In this document: in pieces, positions 46,693-57,925 of the stretch
Layout: each line of letters begins with the position of its first letter
Position numbering within the stretch: the first letter of the stretch is position 1
NCBI GenBank assembly: GCA_977017575.1
Contig: CDRNVI010000039.1
Span: forward strand, 682,001-746,000
DNA from: Paramoeba atlantica
Taxonomy: Eukaryota; Discosea
Length of the DNA: 64,000 nt
Direction: 5' to 3'
Position numbers and translations under genes: made by a program
Notes under the pieces: model-generated
Seen by the model: the letters and a program-made list of their open reading frames with translations, nothing else
Databases searched by the model: none
Told to the model about the DNA's origin: nothing

Positions 46693-46853
46693 TTACTTCA
46701 TCCCGAGTACTACTAAATTATAAATTTCATTACATCTAACAACGGGTGCCCCTTTCGGGGCCACAATCTGTAAAAACAAATCATAATATAAATATTATGT
46801 GCCCCGAAGGGCCATTATGTCAATCATCCTAAATTTCTAAACGTATACTTCTA

Positions 46854-47110
46854 AAAAGCGTAACTAGTTGGGCGAGAGCCTTCAAAACACTGAAAAATAG
46901 AACTGTTGCTCGGCTCATTATTAATGCCAAGGAAGCGAGTCGACTTGTTAACGAACCTCCGCACATCGAACTTCCTTCCCCAGAGGACATAAGGAAAGAA
47001 CTTTTATGCCTCTTTGTTATGTGACAGGAGACCTTCGTCATTGGTTTTATCAACTTCCCATTTGCGATAGAAATCCACGCCGAGGGGGCTCCATGAAACA
47101 TATAGGTAAC
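46854..47110 (+). pseudogene. RT ORF of host YR element 2, part 2
   Basis: Resumes the frame broken at 42260. RTVARLIINAKEASRLVNEP and PHIELPSPEDIRKELL precede a frameshift near 47000, then VTGDLRHWFYQLPICDRNP supplies RT motif A (Asp in GDLRHWF). After about 47110 the match ends. Together with 40453-42260 this gives gag, YR and RT in the same order as copy A, but in a distant family. Confidence 0.75.
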
Positions 47111-47215
47111 AAACAAATATAAGTAAATACCTATGACTAATATAATCACACTTCCAAATCGTCCCAAAATCAAAGAACACATAATACGATATATAGATAG
47201 AATTCACACGCATAA

Positions 47216-47235
47216 ACAGTTTCTGTACCTTGTTG
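47216..47235 (+). other. Spliced-leader-like sequence at a junction (site C)
   Basis: ACAGTTTCTGTACCTTGTTG followed directly by CCCCATAACAACTTGCTTCA, which lies inside the LINE at 39721. No GT donor follows. The bases before it differ from sites A and B, so the leader is probably 5'-truncated here. Confidence 0.7.
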
Positions 47236-47434
47236 CCCCATAACAACTTGCTTCATATATATTGTGATGGTTCAGTGAGAAAGCTTTCGAACAGTATATT
47301 CGCAGGGGCATGTGCCTTCGAAGGAAACGAGATTCTAGCGACTAACGACAAAACGTTGGACTCTATTAACGCAACACCAATACGAGCAGAGCTTTCAGCT
47401 TTCTTATTGGCATTATCAACTGGTCAAGAGGACC
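47236..47434 (+). pseudogene. LINE RNase H fragment fused to a leader
   Basis: Almost identical to 39721-39922 (IYCDGSVRKLSNSIFAGAC ... IRAELSAFLLALSTGQE), with a six-base deletion (CTGTAG) after GCATGTG. It is cut after CTGGTCAAGAG. The first base lies mid-ORF in the longer copy, where TTTGG rather than AG precedes it. Confidence 0.85.
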
Positions 47435-47743
47435 TCATTGTTCTAGGGAGGTAACATCTCCTCGGAGATATGATGCCTAGGGTACTTTGTTGACTTTATA
47501 TATACCAGATTACTGATATGCTGCAGGGAGGAGAGCAGATGCGAATTTCACGAGGTAATATCAGAAAGCTGGCTATGGAATACACGGGAGTACTCGGACG
47601 GGTTGTGGCCGAGAGTCAGGTTGGCGACACTATCGCTGTTTTATGGTCCTCAGACAAAGTATTTTCAAAGCAAATCATATATACTTAGCCCTCATCTAAA
47701 ATGACATATCCCTCCGCAAGCCAACGTTCGTGTTTTCAAACTG
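47435..47743 (+). other. Junction DNA with a small unknown ORF
   Basis: Starts with a copy of the segment at 38826 (TTCTAGGGAGGTAACATCTC). A 49-codon frame from ATG 47539 (MRISRGNIRKLAMEYTGVLG) ends at 47688; I do not recognise it. Confidence 0.4.
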
Positions 47744-49042
47744 ATGTGGGACGCCAGCGTGCAACAAGATACGGCCCATACCACACAAACTGTCAAATGC
47801 CGACACACAGAAGACGATTTGAACCTGGAGCCAATGCCAACTCTGCGCACAGTTGCACCGGAGTTTATCCCTTGCGTGATCGCAATCTATAGAGATATAG
47901 TACGTGACTATGCCGATAGCGCGTATCCCCAACGCCACCGAATTTGGCACAAGCTCTTTTCCGCCATGAAATACTCGTTAACCACGATTCGTAAAGTCAC
48001 TGTCAAGCGACGTCGACGACGCCCCCTACAATCCATGGAGTCACAAACGCCATTTCTAGACAATATTTACAAAGATTCATCCCTCAGTGCTGATGAGAAG
48101 TCGAACAAGCTTAGCGACCTTCACCCCAAAGGTCCCTTACCACAAAACATCGATGGAGACTTCCCTCGAATCGGGGTAGTTGATCAATCGGAGGTGCGTC
48201 AAGCGACGGCGAGGCTATCAAAAGGAGCATCGCCAGGGCCCACAGGATTCAGTGAAAACATGATGAGACTTCTGGTAGAGGATGAGGAATCGTGTCTCGC
48301 ACTCTGTCACATGTTCCGCGACGTCATCAACGGAGATCTCGCAGAAAACGTTCGTCAACGCCTAACTCGCTGCAGGATCATCGCGTTAGCAAAACCTCAA
48401 AACGGGATACGACCAGTGGCAATGGGAGACACTATCCTCAAGATCTGCGGAACGATTCTTTTAATGCGACACAACAATACAGTGGAGAAATTTTGCCAGT
48501 CAGTGCAGCGAGGTATTCTTCAACGGAATGCGTGTGAATCAATAGTTCATGAGCTTTTGGACGAACACGACACCGGCTACACGATTCTCACAGTGGATTT
48601 TAAGAATGCCTACAAAACACCGCATCGTACCGCAATTGCTCAAGCCCTACTACAACAGCCTTCGATCTTCAAACCTTTCATGAGAATGTTTTACCTAGAA
48701 TACGGCAAGCCTTCAGATCTCCTTTTCTTCGCAAACAATTCGTTACACTCCGTGATTGAAAGTTCATGTGGGTTCAGACAAGGGTCCGCCCTATCCTCGC
48801 TCTACTTTTGTGCGTTACTGCAGGGTCCTTTGAAGGAAATCGCCAGTCTTTACCCGGAAGTCAAGATAAGAGCATATCAGGACGACGTGACAATGAGTTC
48901 AACAAATACGACATCCCTAGAAGCAGTATTCCTCCATTTGCGAGAATCAACTCAGGATTTGAACCTAGAAATCAATTTCAACAAGTGCGAATGGTTCAAA
49001 TCTTCAAAGAAACAAGAATTTGAATTGCTCATCAGAATATAA
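47744..49042 (+). pseudogene. Non-LTR RT (C-terminally truncated)
   Basis: 432 codons. RT blocks: LSKGASPGPTGFSENMMRLL, RCRIIALAKPQNGIRPVAMG, ILTVDFKNAYKTPHRTAIAQ (motif A, D), SCGFRQGSALSSLYFCALLQ (motif B) and IRAYQDDVTMSS (motif C, YQDD). It ends LLIRI soon after the palm, without thumb or endonuclease. It is homologous throughout to the element at 62075-64000 (IPCVIAIYRDIVRDYADSAY here, IPGVIATYREIMSDYANSPY there). The catalytic residues are intact, but truncation makes it inactive. Confidence 0.85.
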
Positions 49043-49132
49043 TTTTAATAAACAAATAATTAATTTGTAATCACTAAATATAATTTATCAAATACGAGGC
49101 ACCCAAATACCTGTGTTTTGAACGTTACTATA

Positions 49133-49326
49133 AATCCAGGCTAAAGTGGACGAGGGAGATACTAAAGGCACCTTTGGAAAACCACCACAAAAATGCAACA
49201 GTATCTCCCGTTAAAGATTCTTTTGTCCCATCCGAATCCTTTACAAATCGGGAGATACCATTCCAGTTTCGAGGTAGTTTTCCAAAGGTGTCTTTAGTAT
49301 CTCCCTCGTCCACTTTAGCCTGGATT
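49133..49326. mobile_element. 194-bp fold-back element
   Basis: Arms of about 54 bp (AATCCAGGCTAAAGTGGACG, then AGGGAGATACTAAAG) match the reversed right end with one or two mismatches. Inside, AGTATCTCCCG and CGGGAGATACCA form a second, inner inverted repeat. No coding capacity. Confidence 0.9.
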
Positions 49327-49342
49327 ACATAGCCATCCGGAC

Positions 49343-50154
49343 ATGCTCCCTATGGCGCTTTACAGCTTCCCATGCGAGGAAGTCGTATGGCTCCGCCTTC
49401 TGCCTTTTTCCCTTGCGCCTCCTCCTTCCTCTAAGGCCTTGCGTGTCACACACTTCCAGGTAAATTTTGGACTATGTAGGTTGTATCGGAACAGGGTGGA
49501 GAAATATCGAATGAAGCCAAAGCGTATACACGTATATCAGGCCCCAAACTCTCAAAAAACGGTCTAGGAGTTGATTTGGGAAAAAAATATTTTTTCGCTT
49601 TCACCCATAAATTTTTGGTTTTTTTTTTGAAAATTTCAAAAATTGCTATGATCACCTTGGTGGGGGGGGGCAGGGGTACCCATCGGAATTGTTGAAAAAC
49701 TAGTGATCTCGTCACTCAATTCGATTCATACGTCTGCATTTTTTCCTTGCGCCTCCTCCTTCCTCATCGGCCTTGCGTGTCACACACTTCCGGGTAAATT
49801 TTGTACTATGTAGGTGTATTATCGGCACAGGGTGGAGAAATATCGAATGAAATCAAAGGATATACAGGTATAGAAGGCTCCAAACTCTCAAAAAACGGTC
49901 TAGGAGTTGATTTTGGAAAAATATTTGTTTTCACTTTCACCCACAAATTTTTAGTTTTTTTTTGCAAAATTTCAAAAATTCCTATGATCACCAGGGTGGG
50001 GAGGGGGGGGCAGGGGGTACCCATCGGAATTGTTGAAAAACTAGTAATCTTGTCACCCTTGTTGACCCTTTCTTTTGTTGTTTTTTTTAAGTTTTTAAAC
50101 CTGATGTCTGCCGGGGGCACGCGCCCCATCATTCGAAAGAGGAGAAAGGCTCCC
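49343..50154. repeat. Two ~330-bp direct repeats
   Basis: Segments near 49400-49715 and 49745-50060 are homologous: CTTGCGTGTCACACACTTCC, GGGTGGAGAAATATCGAATG, CTCAAAAAACGGTCTAGGAG, then TGATCACC and a G-run with GGTACCCATCGGAATTG. No gene. Confidence 0.75.
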
Positions 50155-51167
50155 GGAAAGCTACGGGAAACGTGCCATGAGGACTTGTCTGCGCGAAGCG
50201 TGTCGTTGTCTTATCCGCAGGTTGTGATTTCTGGCCTCGAGCGCCCAAACCTCCTTTCAGCTCGGCTGGGTTTCGTCAACTTCCGGATGAGCAATCTTCG
50301 CGCTCACGGAAAGCTACGGGAAACGTGCCATGAGGACTTGTCTGCGCGAAGCGTGTTGGTGTCTTATCCGCAGGTTGTGATTTCTGGCCTCGAGCGCCCA
50401 AACCTCCTTTCAGCTCGGCTGGGTTTCGTCAACTTCCGGATGAGCAATCTTCGCGCTCACGGAAAGCCACGGGAAACGTGCCATGAGGACTTGTCTGCGC
50501 GAAGCGTGTTGGTTTCTTATCCGCAGGTTGTGATTTCTGGCCTCGAGCGCCCAAACCTCCTTTCAGCTCGGCTGGGTTTCGTCAACTTCCGGATGAGTAA
50601 TCTTCGCGCTCACGGAAATCTACGGGAAACGTGCCATGAGGACTTGTCTGCGCGAAGCGTGTTGGTGTCTTATCCGCAGGTTGTGATTTCTGGCCTCGAG
50701 CGCCCAAACCTCCTTTCAGCTCGGTTGGGTTTCGGCAACTTCCGGATCAGTAATCTTCGCGCTCACGGAAAGCTACGGGAAACGTGCCATGAGGACTTGT
50801 CTGCGCGAAGCGTGTTGGTGTCTTATCCGCAGGTTGTGATTTCTGGCCTCGAGCGCCCAAACCTCCTTTCAGCTCGGCTGGGTTTCGTCAACTTCCGGAT
50901 GAGCAATCTTCGCGCTCACGGAAAGCTACGGGAAACGTGCCATGAGGATTTGTCTGCGCGAAGCGTGTTGGTTTCTTATCCGCAGGTTGTGATTTCTGGC
51001 CTCGAGCGCCCAAACCTCCTTTCAGCTCGGCTTGGTTTCGTCAACTTCCGGATGAGTAATCTTCGCGCTCACGGAAAGCTACGGGAAACGTGCCATGAGG
51101 ACTTGTCTGCGCGAAGCGTGTTGGTGTCTTATCCGCAGGTTGTGATTTCTTGCCTCGAGCGCCCAAA
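50155..51167. repeat. 153-bp minisatellite, 6.6 copies
   Basis: Units start at 50155, 50308, 50461, 50614, 50767, 50920 and 51073; the last is cut where the 18-bp satellite begins. As 153 is divisible by three, one frame stays open across all copies (peptide starting KLRETCHEDLSARSVLVSY). Coding is unproven. Confidence 0.9.
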
Positions 51168-52655
51168 CCTTTCCTTATTGTAAGACCTTTCCTTATTGTA
51201 AGACCTTTCCTTATTGTAAGACCTTTCCTTATTGTAAGACCTTTCCTTATTGTAAGACCTTTCCTTATTGTAAGACCTTTCCTTATTGTAAGACCTTTCC
51301 TTATTGTAAGACCTTTCCTTATTGTAAGACCTTTCCTTATTGTAAGACCTTTCCTTATTGTAAGACCTTTCCTTATTGTAAGACCTTTCCTTATTGTAAG
51401 ACCTTTCTTTATTGTAAGACCTTTCCTTATTGTAAGACCTTTCCTTATTGTAAGACCTTTCCTTATTGTAAGACCTTTCTTTATTGTAAGACCTTTCCTT
51501 ATTGTAAGACCTTTCCTTATTGTAAGACCTTTCCTTATTGTAAGACCTTTCCTTATTGTAAGACCTTTCCTTATTGTAAGACCTTTCCTTATTGTAAGAC
51601 CTTTCCTTATTGTAAGACCTTTCCTTATTGTAAGACCTTTCCTTATTGTAAGACCTTTCCTTATTGTAAGACCTTTCCTTATTGTAAGACCTTTCCTTAT
51701 TGTAAGACCTTTCCTTATTGTAAGACCTTTCCTTATTGTAAGACCTTTCCTTATTGTAAGACCTTTCCTTATTGTAAGACCTTTCCTTATTGTAAGACCT
51801 TTCCTTATTGTAAGACCTTTCCTTATTGTAAGACCTTTCCTTATTGTAAGACCTTTCCTTATTGTAAGACCTTTCCTTATTGTAAGACCTTTCCTTATTG
51901 TAAGACCTTTCCTTATTGTAAGACCTTTCCTTATTGTCAGACCTTTCCTTATTGTAAGACCTTTCCTTATTGTAAGACCTTTCCTTATTGTAAGACCTTT
52001 CCTTATTGTAAGACCTTTCCTTATTGTAAGACCTTTCCTTATTGTAAGACCTTTCCTTATTGTAAGACCTTTCCTTATTGTAAGACCTTTCCTTATTGTA
52101 AGACCTTTCCTTATTGTAAGACCTTTCCTTATTGTAAGACCTTTCCTTATTGTAAGACCTTTCCTTATTGTAAGACCTTTCCTTAGTGTAAGACCTTTCC
52201 TTAGTGTAAGACCTTTCCTTATTGTAAGACCTTTCCTTAGTGTAAGACCTTTCCTTATTGTAAGACCTTTCCTTATTGTAAGACCTTTCCTTATTGTAAG
52301 ACCTTTCCTTATTGTAAGACCTTTCCTTATTGTAAGACCCTTCCTTATTGTAAGACCTTTCCTTATTGTAAGACCTTTCCTTATTGTAAGACCTTTCCTT
52401 ATTGTAAGACCTTTCCTTATTGTAAGACCTTTCCTTATTGTAAGACCTTTCCTTATTGTAAGACCTTTCCTTATTGTAAGACCTTTCCTTATTGTAAGAC
52501 CTTTCCTTATTGTAAGACCTTTCCTTATTGTAAGACCTTTCCTTATTGTTAGACGTTTCCTTATTGTAAGGCCTTTCCTTATTGTAAGACCTTTCCTTAT
52601 TGTAAGACCTTTCCTTATTGTAAGACCTTTCCTTATTGTAAGACCTTTCCTTATT
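51168..52655. repeat. 18-bp satellite, left block (~83 copies)
   Basis: Unit CCTTTCCTTATTGTAAGA with scattered single-base variants. It is open in several frames on both strands because 18 is a multiple of three and the unit lacks stops there. It ends at CCTTATT against the first YR unit. Confidence 0.97.
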
Positions 52656-53141
52656 GAAATCAACGTCTTCTCTCCCCTGCATCATAATGAAAGTAAACCA
52701 TGTTAAAACCAATTTTCCTAGTAATATATCGCTTCAATGAAAGTTTCAGTCCAATCATCCCGACTATTTTTAGTTTCCAATAAACTATATCTATCTGACG
52801 AATTATCAAGGTACCTGGCCAATATAATAAAAACAATCACAGAAACCCAGTCAACAACTCCTGAAACTTACGAACGGGCATCCCGTCCACCAACTCCGCG
52901 AAATGGTTGGGGGTTGGTGGGTGGGCGCAATTTGAAAAGGGTAAAAGAAGGAGTGTCGCTATACACAAAAACAATATATATGACTTCATCCCGAGTACTA
53001 CTAAATAATAAATCTCATTACATCTAACAACGGGTGCCCCTTTCGGGGCCACAATCTGTAAAAACAAATCATAATATAAATATTATGTGCCCCGAAGGGC
53101 CATTATGTCAATCATCCTAAATTTCTAAACGTATACTTCTA
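52656..53141 (-). mobile_element. 486-bp YR-element derivative B
   Basis: 3' end of the element (52656-52902) joined, via a filler containing GGTTGGGGGTTGGTGGGTGG, to its leader and 5' end (52926-53141). It keeps both termini and the splice acceptor but no ORFs. The junction with the next copy is exact (CTTCTA/GAAATC). Confidence 0.95.
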
Positions 53142-53627
53142 GAAATCAACGTCTTCTCTCCCCTGCATCATAATGAAAGTAAACCATGTTAAAACCAATT
53201 TTCCTAGTAATATATCGCTTCAATGAAAGTTTCAGTCCAATCATCCCGACTATTTTTAGTTTCCAATAAACTATATCTATCTGACGAATTATCAAGGTAC
53301 CTGGCCAATATAATAAAAACAATCACAGAAACCCAGTCAACAACTCCTGAAACTTACGAACGGGCATCCCGTCCACCAACTCCGCGAAATGGTTGGGGGT
53401 TGGTGGGTGGGCGCAATTTGAAAAGGGTAAAAGAAGGAGTGTCGCTATACACAAAAACAATATATATGACTTCATCCCGAGTACTACTAAATAATAAATC
53501 TCATTACATCTAACAACGGGTGCCCCTTTCGGGGCCACAATCTGTAAAAACAAATCATAATATAAATATTATGTGCCCCGAAGGGCCATTATGTCAATCA
53601 TCCTAAATTTCTAAACGTATACTTCTA
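53142..53627 (-). mobile_element. 486-bp YR-element derivative C
   Basis: Identical by eye to derivative B, including the filler, and fused to copy D with the same exact junction. Confidence 0.95.
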
Positions 53628-54106
53628 GAAATCAACGTCTTCTCTCCCCTGCATCATAATGAAAGTAAACCATGTTAAAACCAATTTTCCTAGTAATATA
53701 TCGCTTCAATGAAAGTTTCAGTCCAATCATCCCGACTATTTTTAGTTTCCAATAAACTATATCTATCTGACGAATTATCAAGGTACCTGGCCAATATAAT
53801 AAAAACAATCACAGAAACCCAGTCAACAACTCCTCAAACTTACGAACGGGCATCCCGTCCACCAACTCCGCGAACCAACCCGTTCGCCCGTAATCCAAAC
53901 TCCCGCGCGCACGTGTTTGTAGCAAATGGTGGCGGCCAATTACTAAAAACTCGTAACGTTTTTCAAGAATTCCTACCGCGTAATAAAATTGAATAGTATA
54001 TATTTTCTATATAGCTAATTTTTTTTTTTGATTCTATATAATGAGTTTTACTAATTAATGGTACATTCATACCTATGCGAGTTTCCATACATGTATGTAT
54101 ACATGC

Positions 54107-55708
54107 TTATCCGGTGCGGCTGATAGGGTCCGCTGGGTTTTCGGCAGATCTCACGTAACGTGCCATGATACATACGCCAAGGTTCTGATTTGTCTTCAAC
54201 ACACGCTTGAGCTCTCCGGCAATACTGTCGGATTTCGCGATCTTGCGTTTGAATGCTGCTTGACAAGAGGTGTTGTCAATAAACAAATCAACACAGGTTC
54301 CTTTTTGAAAGTGGTGTGTCAGTTTTTCAAACGCAAGTCGAACGGCCATCGCCTCAGCGTGATTCACTTCGTATTTGAACTCAGGTTGCCATTTATCGCC
54401 AACAATAATCACTTGTCCGTCGTCCCGGTAAAGAACCGCGCCCCATCCTTTAGCCGACGCATCCGTGTACAGTCGGTGTTTATGCGGGACAACGTCAGGA
54501 TGCGGAGGTGGTGATATAGGCTCATTTACCAAAATGATATCACGCCAATTCGCGAGAATCGATCGGGTGGCTGTCGGAAGAGGAACCGGTTGATGTGCGA
54601 GTTCGGGGCATCGGTTTAACTCATTGATACGTCGTCTAACAATCTTTAAGGGGAAATGATAGTCTGGTATAATATGACCCAAGACCGCTGCTGCATAGAG
54701 GAGGCGCCCCACCGCCGTCTCCAATTGAGAGTACGTAATATTACGAAACCGATCTCGTGACATTTTCCGTATAACCCTAGGCCCCAGGTTGACCTTATGG
54801 GTTACGTGATTGTAGAAGACGCCGTTAAAAACATATTCAGTGGAGGGGTCAAAACCAGCCTCCTTGAACAAACCTCCCACTTCCTTACACCGTGAATCCA
54901 CGAATTTCACAAATTTATCAGCTTGTTCTTGAGATCCTGCGAAACGAATCCCGTCTATATAGACGTCCACAGATCCAATGCATGAAACTAGTTCGGGTTT
55001 GCATACCGCCAGATCGCCTGCTAGTGTAGCTGTAATCTTGTGCATAATTTCAGGGGCGCATCGGTGCCCCATTGGCATAACCTTCATCTGGTGTAAGACG
55101 CCATTTAGATCTCGAAAGCGAAATTTGGCACGAGCCTGGCGCGGAATTGGAACTTGATAAAATCCACATCGGAGATCGCGCTTCACCCCCACTTCTTCGG
55201 CAGCCTTATGGAGATAACGAGAAGGATGCAACAAAGGCACGTCTGGCTTGTAGTCTTTTAATCGCAAGTTATCATCCTTGGTCCATGATATGAAACGGCG
55301 CCTATCGTTGCCTTCCTCGTCGGATTCGACTACCGTGAATGGAATTACGTATTACAGCGTTGGGTACCGGCGTATGTCGTCCTCCTCCACTCTTTCTATC
55401 ACTCCGGCTTCAAGTAAACCCGTGATGTCGGCATTTACAAGATTACCTTTTGTTGAAGGCTCTGGTTGGGCTCCTAGTCGTGTATTAAATAATTCACCTA
55501 TTACCGTTTCAAGCCGGCGGCGCGCTTCAGGGGTCATCCAATTCTTTACTTTTTGTACATCCATAACGGGTATTCCAACTTTAACGTGTAGGGGAAGGTC
55601 CATATCTTCGGTACGTGCAAGACGGGATGTACGGCGCGCGCAAATAATGCTGTATCGTCGAACGTGCGGTATTTGATCAAAACAAAGATTTACATCCTCT
55701 TGAGTCAT
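54107..55708 (-). pseudogene. RT-RNase H of copy D, one nonsense mutation
   Basis: Same sequence as 42744-44345 apart from a few substitutions. The codon for Gln in TLQYVIPF of copy A is TAA here (55352-55354), ending the protein before the RT palm. The palm and RNase H downstream are still intact (motif C again YIDG). Confidence 0.93.
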
Positions 55709-56883
55709 TGTATTGGGAGGAGAACCGAGGCTCGCTGAGTACCGAGGGCTTTCGCCGTCGTAATAAGGTTGCCGTTGTATCGCAAGAGGGAGTTTATGCA
55801 TTGATGCTTTGCTATGTTTTGAACGTCGGAGAGAGCGACGTGTCCGAGCGCCACCTCGCTGAAAAGGTGAGTTATCGCGCCGCGCTTCAGGGAATGTGTT
55901 CCAAATCCCGGACCTAGAATCCTCTGCATCTTTCGGTCCATCTCCCGAACCGTTGTACTCGCTATGTGTTGGCCTTCCCTCATGAATTGGACGTAATTTG
56001 CAATCTCCTGAGTTCCTTCCCCTTGGATCGCTGTGCACATCGATAGCCGGTACGGGTTGAGACGCGTCGATTTTGTATTCCTCCCCCAATAAATTATTAC
56101 TTCGTTTGGTTGATGTCGCACAAATCGTTCCAGAGTCAGTTCGGCCACCTCTGTCCATCTGGCCGCAGCCTTCCAACAAATCAAGGCGGCTATCCCTTCT
56201 CTTAACGACAATTTTTCCCTGAGCCGGCGCAGCTGCCATGGAGTAATCGGTTCCATCTGACGAGTAGGCTCGAGAGCCCCCCTTGCTTGTAGGGCTTTCG
56301 CGAACATTTTGAGTGAAATTGGATCCTTTTGGCTTAGTTGAAACACCGTCTGGAGATTTCGGGTGTAGCTTAACAGTGTTGCTGGTGCGAGATCGAGTTG
56401 ATTTAAGAAAAGGACGGCGTGTACTGGATCTCGCGGAAAACCGCTTTGTAGACAAAACTTTTCCAGTCTTTCCCAAAGTCGCGCCCTCGTTAGCCATGTA
56501 GCATTTGTCCACATTGGATTGATTGCGCTTTGAATCTGACGTGCGATAGGACTCAGAGGCGGTAGATTTAGAATTGTATATGTTAGTTTTTGCTGGACTG
56601 AGCGCAATTTTGTTTCCCTGGTGTTGTCTCCCGCGGGACGCATTTCTTGAGGTTTTTTGGCTTGCGGTTGCAGGCGTTGGCGTTTGGCTTGAGGGATATT
56701 TGACTTTGTCTTTAATTCCGCCACCGGATTCCGTGGCGAATGCAGTACCGTTCCGTGACATGCCGTGAAGGCACGCACCTTCCCTGCAGAGTGCAGTGAT
56801 GAATTGCAGAATATACCTGGATAAATCACCCGCCGCTTCTTCAGCGGACAGACACGAGCGATATAAGGGGTGGGGAACCTGGC
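55705..56883 (-). CDS. Tyrosine recombinase of copy D
   Basis: 392 codons, continuous with the gag frame behind TAG, almost identical to copy A. In A the sequence around residue 60 is ELMTKS; in D it is ELKTKS, so the only early Met is lost. Catalytic region HSLKRG and RYNGN as in A. It is the only ORF of copy D that remains intact. Confidence 0.85.
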   Translation of the reverse strand, partial: ARFPTPYIARVCPLKKRRVIYPGIFCNSSLHSAGKVRAFTACHGTVLHSPRNPVAELKTKSNIPQAKRQRLQPQAKKPQEMRPAGDNTRETKLRSVQQKLTYTILNLPPLSPIARQIQSAINPMWTNATWLTRARLWERLEKFCLQSGFPRDPVHAVLFLNQLDLAPATLLSYTRNLQTVFQLSQKDPISLKMFAKALQARGALEPTRQMEPITPWQLRRLREKLSLREGIAALICWKAAARWTEVAELTLERFVRHQPNEVIIYWGRNTKSTRLNPYRLSMCTAIQGEGTQEIANYVQFMREGQHIASTTVREMDRKMQRILGPGFGTHSLKRGAITHLFSEVALGHVALSDVQNIAKHQCINSLLRYNGNLITTAKALGTQRASVLLPIQ

Positions 56884-57925
56884 CTATTGGCTCCTCTTTG
56901 CACCTGTTGTGCCGCTCGTCACCCCGCCCCGAAAACCCGGGGTCGAACGAGTAGAAGATTGATTTAATGGGCAGTTGGCGCGAAAGTGACCTGGCTTGTG
57001 GCATCGATAGCAAAGAAAGGCCGGGCGATTAGTGGCGATTTTTGAAACACTCATGTGGCGCAGCTTTTCCTCCGCAACTGCCTTCGAGTACGCATCCTTA
57101 GTGTCATCATCCTTGTGGAGTTTTAATTGTACACGTTCGACTTGAATTCCGGATGAGGCCCAATAGTGGTTTCGCAGTTCTTCGATGGCTGTGCGTACGA
57201 TTTCGAGAAAATGTTCCTCTCGCCATAGGGGAAAAACTCGTGCCGCTTGGATCCACTCTTGGACTATTTTAAATAGACGTTCACGGATAGGAGGAGCGTT
57301 CAGTAACAAACCAAATTCAGGATGGACGCGTAAATCACGGATAAGGTCTCGTACGCGTAACTCATCCTCGGATTCTAGCCACGGGCCCCATGATAGAGGA
57401 TCGTTTGCGGTGAAACGAGCCGGATCGGTGATAGGCGCATTAGGAGTCTTAGGTTCTTCGTCCGCTTTGCGCCCTCCAGGCATTTTTGCTCGCACCCGGG
57501 TAATTTCCAACGAATAATATTCGATGTCTGGAAAAGGAAAGTCGTATGCCATGCCGGGATCATCGTTCCAAACGGCTTCCATGCCTCCTGAATCGTCGGA
57601 TTTCAGACGAACGTTGCCAATCACAGTTTCGCGCACTGCATCCCCATGGTGACCCCACACGGCTTCTACAGACACATCGTAACCCTTAAGGATCAAAGTC
57701 CGGACTTTTTGCGCGAATTCCACCTTATCCTCGTCAGACATCGCTGCAGAGCCTGTTCCCCCCCCGAAGCAAAGCCGCCACTTGCTCCGGGTTCAGCGTC
57801 GTACGTTGTCCCCCGTATTGCAGACTCGGATCGACAGGGTTGGGAGATGCCGGATCTTCTCGTATAGGACTCTGTGGCCTCCCCATCGACAGCGTGCGAC
57901 GAACAGTATTAAGAATGCTGGTCAT
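56884..57925 (-). pseudogene. Gag of copy D, frameshifted
   Basis: Start at 57925 as in copy A, but the C-run near 57760 has eight C where A has seven, shifting the frame at about residue 54. The remaining 285 codons from MSDEDKVEF onward are open and keep the zinc knuckle. Confidence 0.9.

Larger units (their letters stand above)
42261..46853 (-). mobile_element. YR retroelement, copy A (all ORFs open)
   Basis: 4.6 kb, minus strand, bounded by TTGATTTC (low end, read on minus) and TAGAAGTATACG (high end). Order on the minus strand: leader with TGTGGCCCCGAAAGGGGCAC, an AG splice acceptor, gag, TAG, tyrosine recombinase, RT-RNase H, then a 3' region with an A-run. Ends match copy D and the two short copies. 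It is inserted between codons of another element's RT, without a visible target duplication. It differs from D by a 74-base leader-related insertion. Confidence 0.9.

Noticed and set aside
51041-52712. Long ORFs of 500 or more codons on both strands over the 18-bp satellite
   Set aside because: They arise because 18 is a multiple of three and the unit lacks stops in several frames. The peptides are pure hexamer repeats in every frame.
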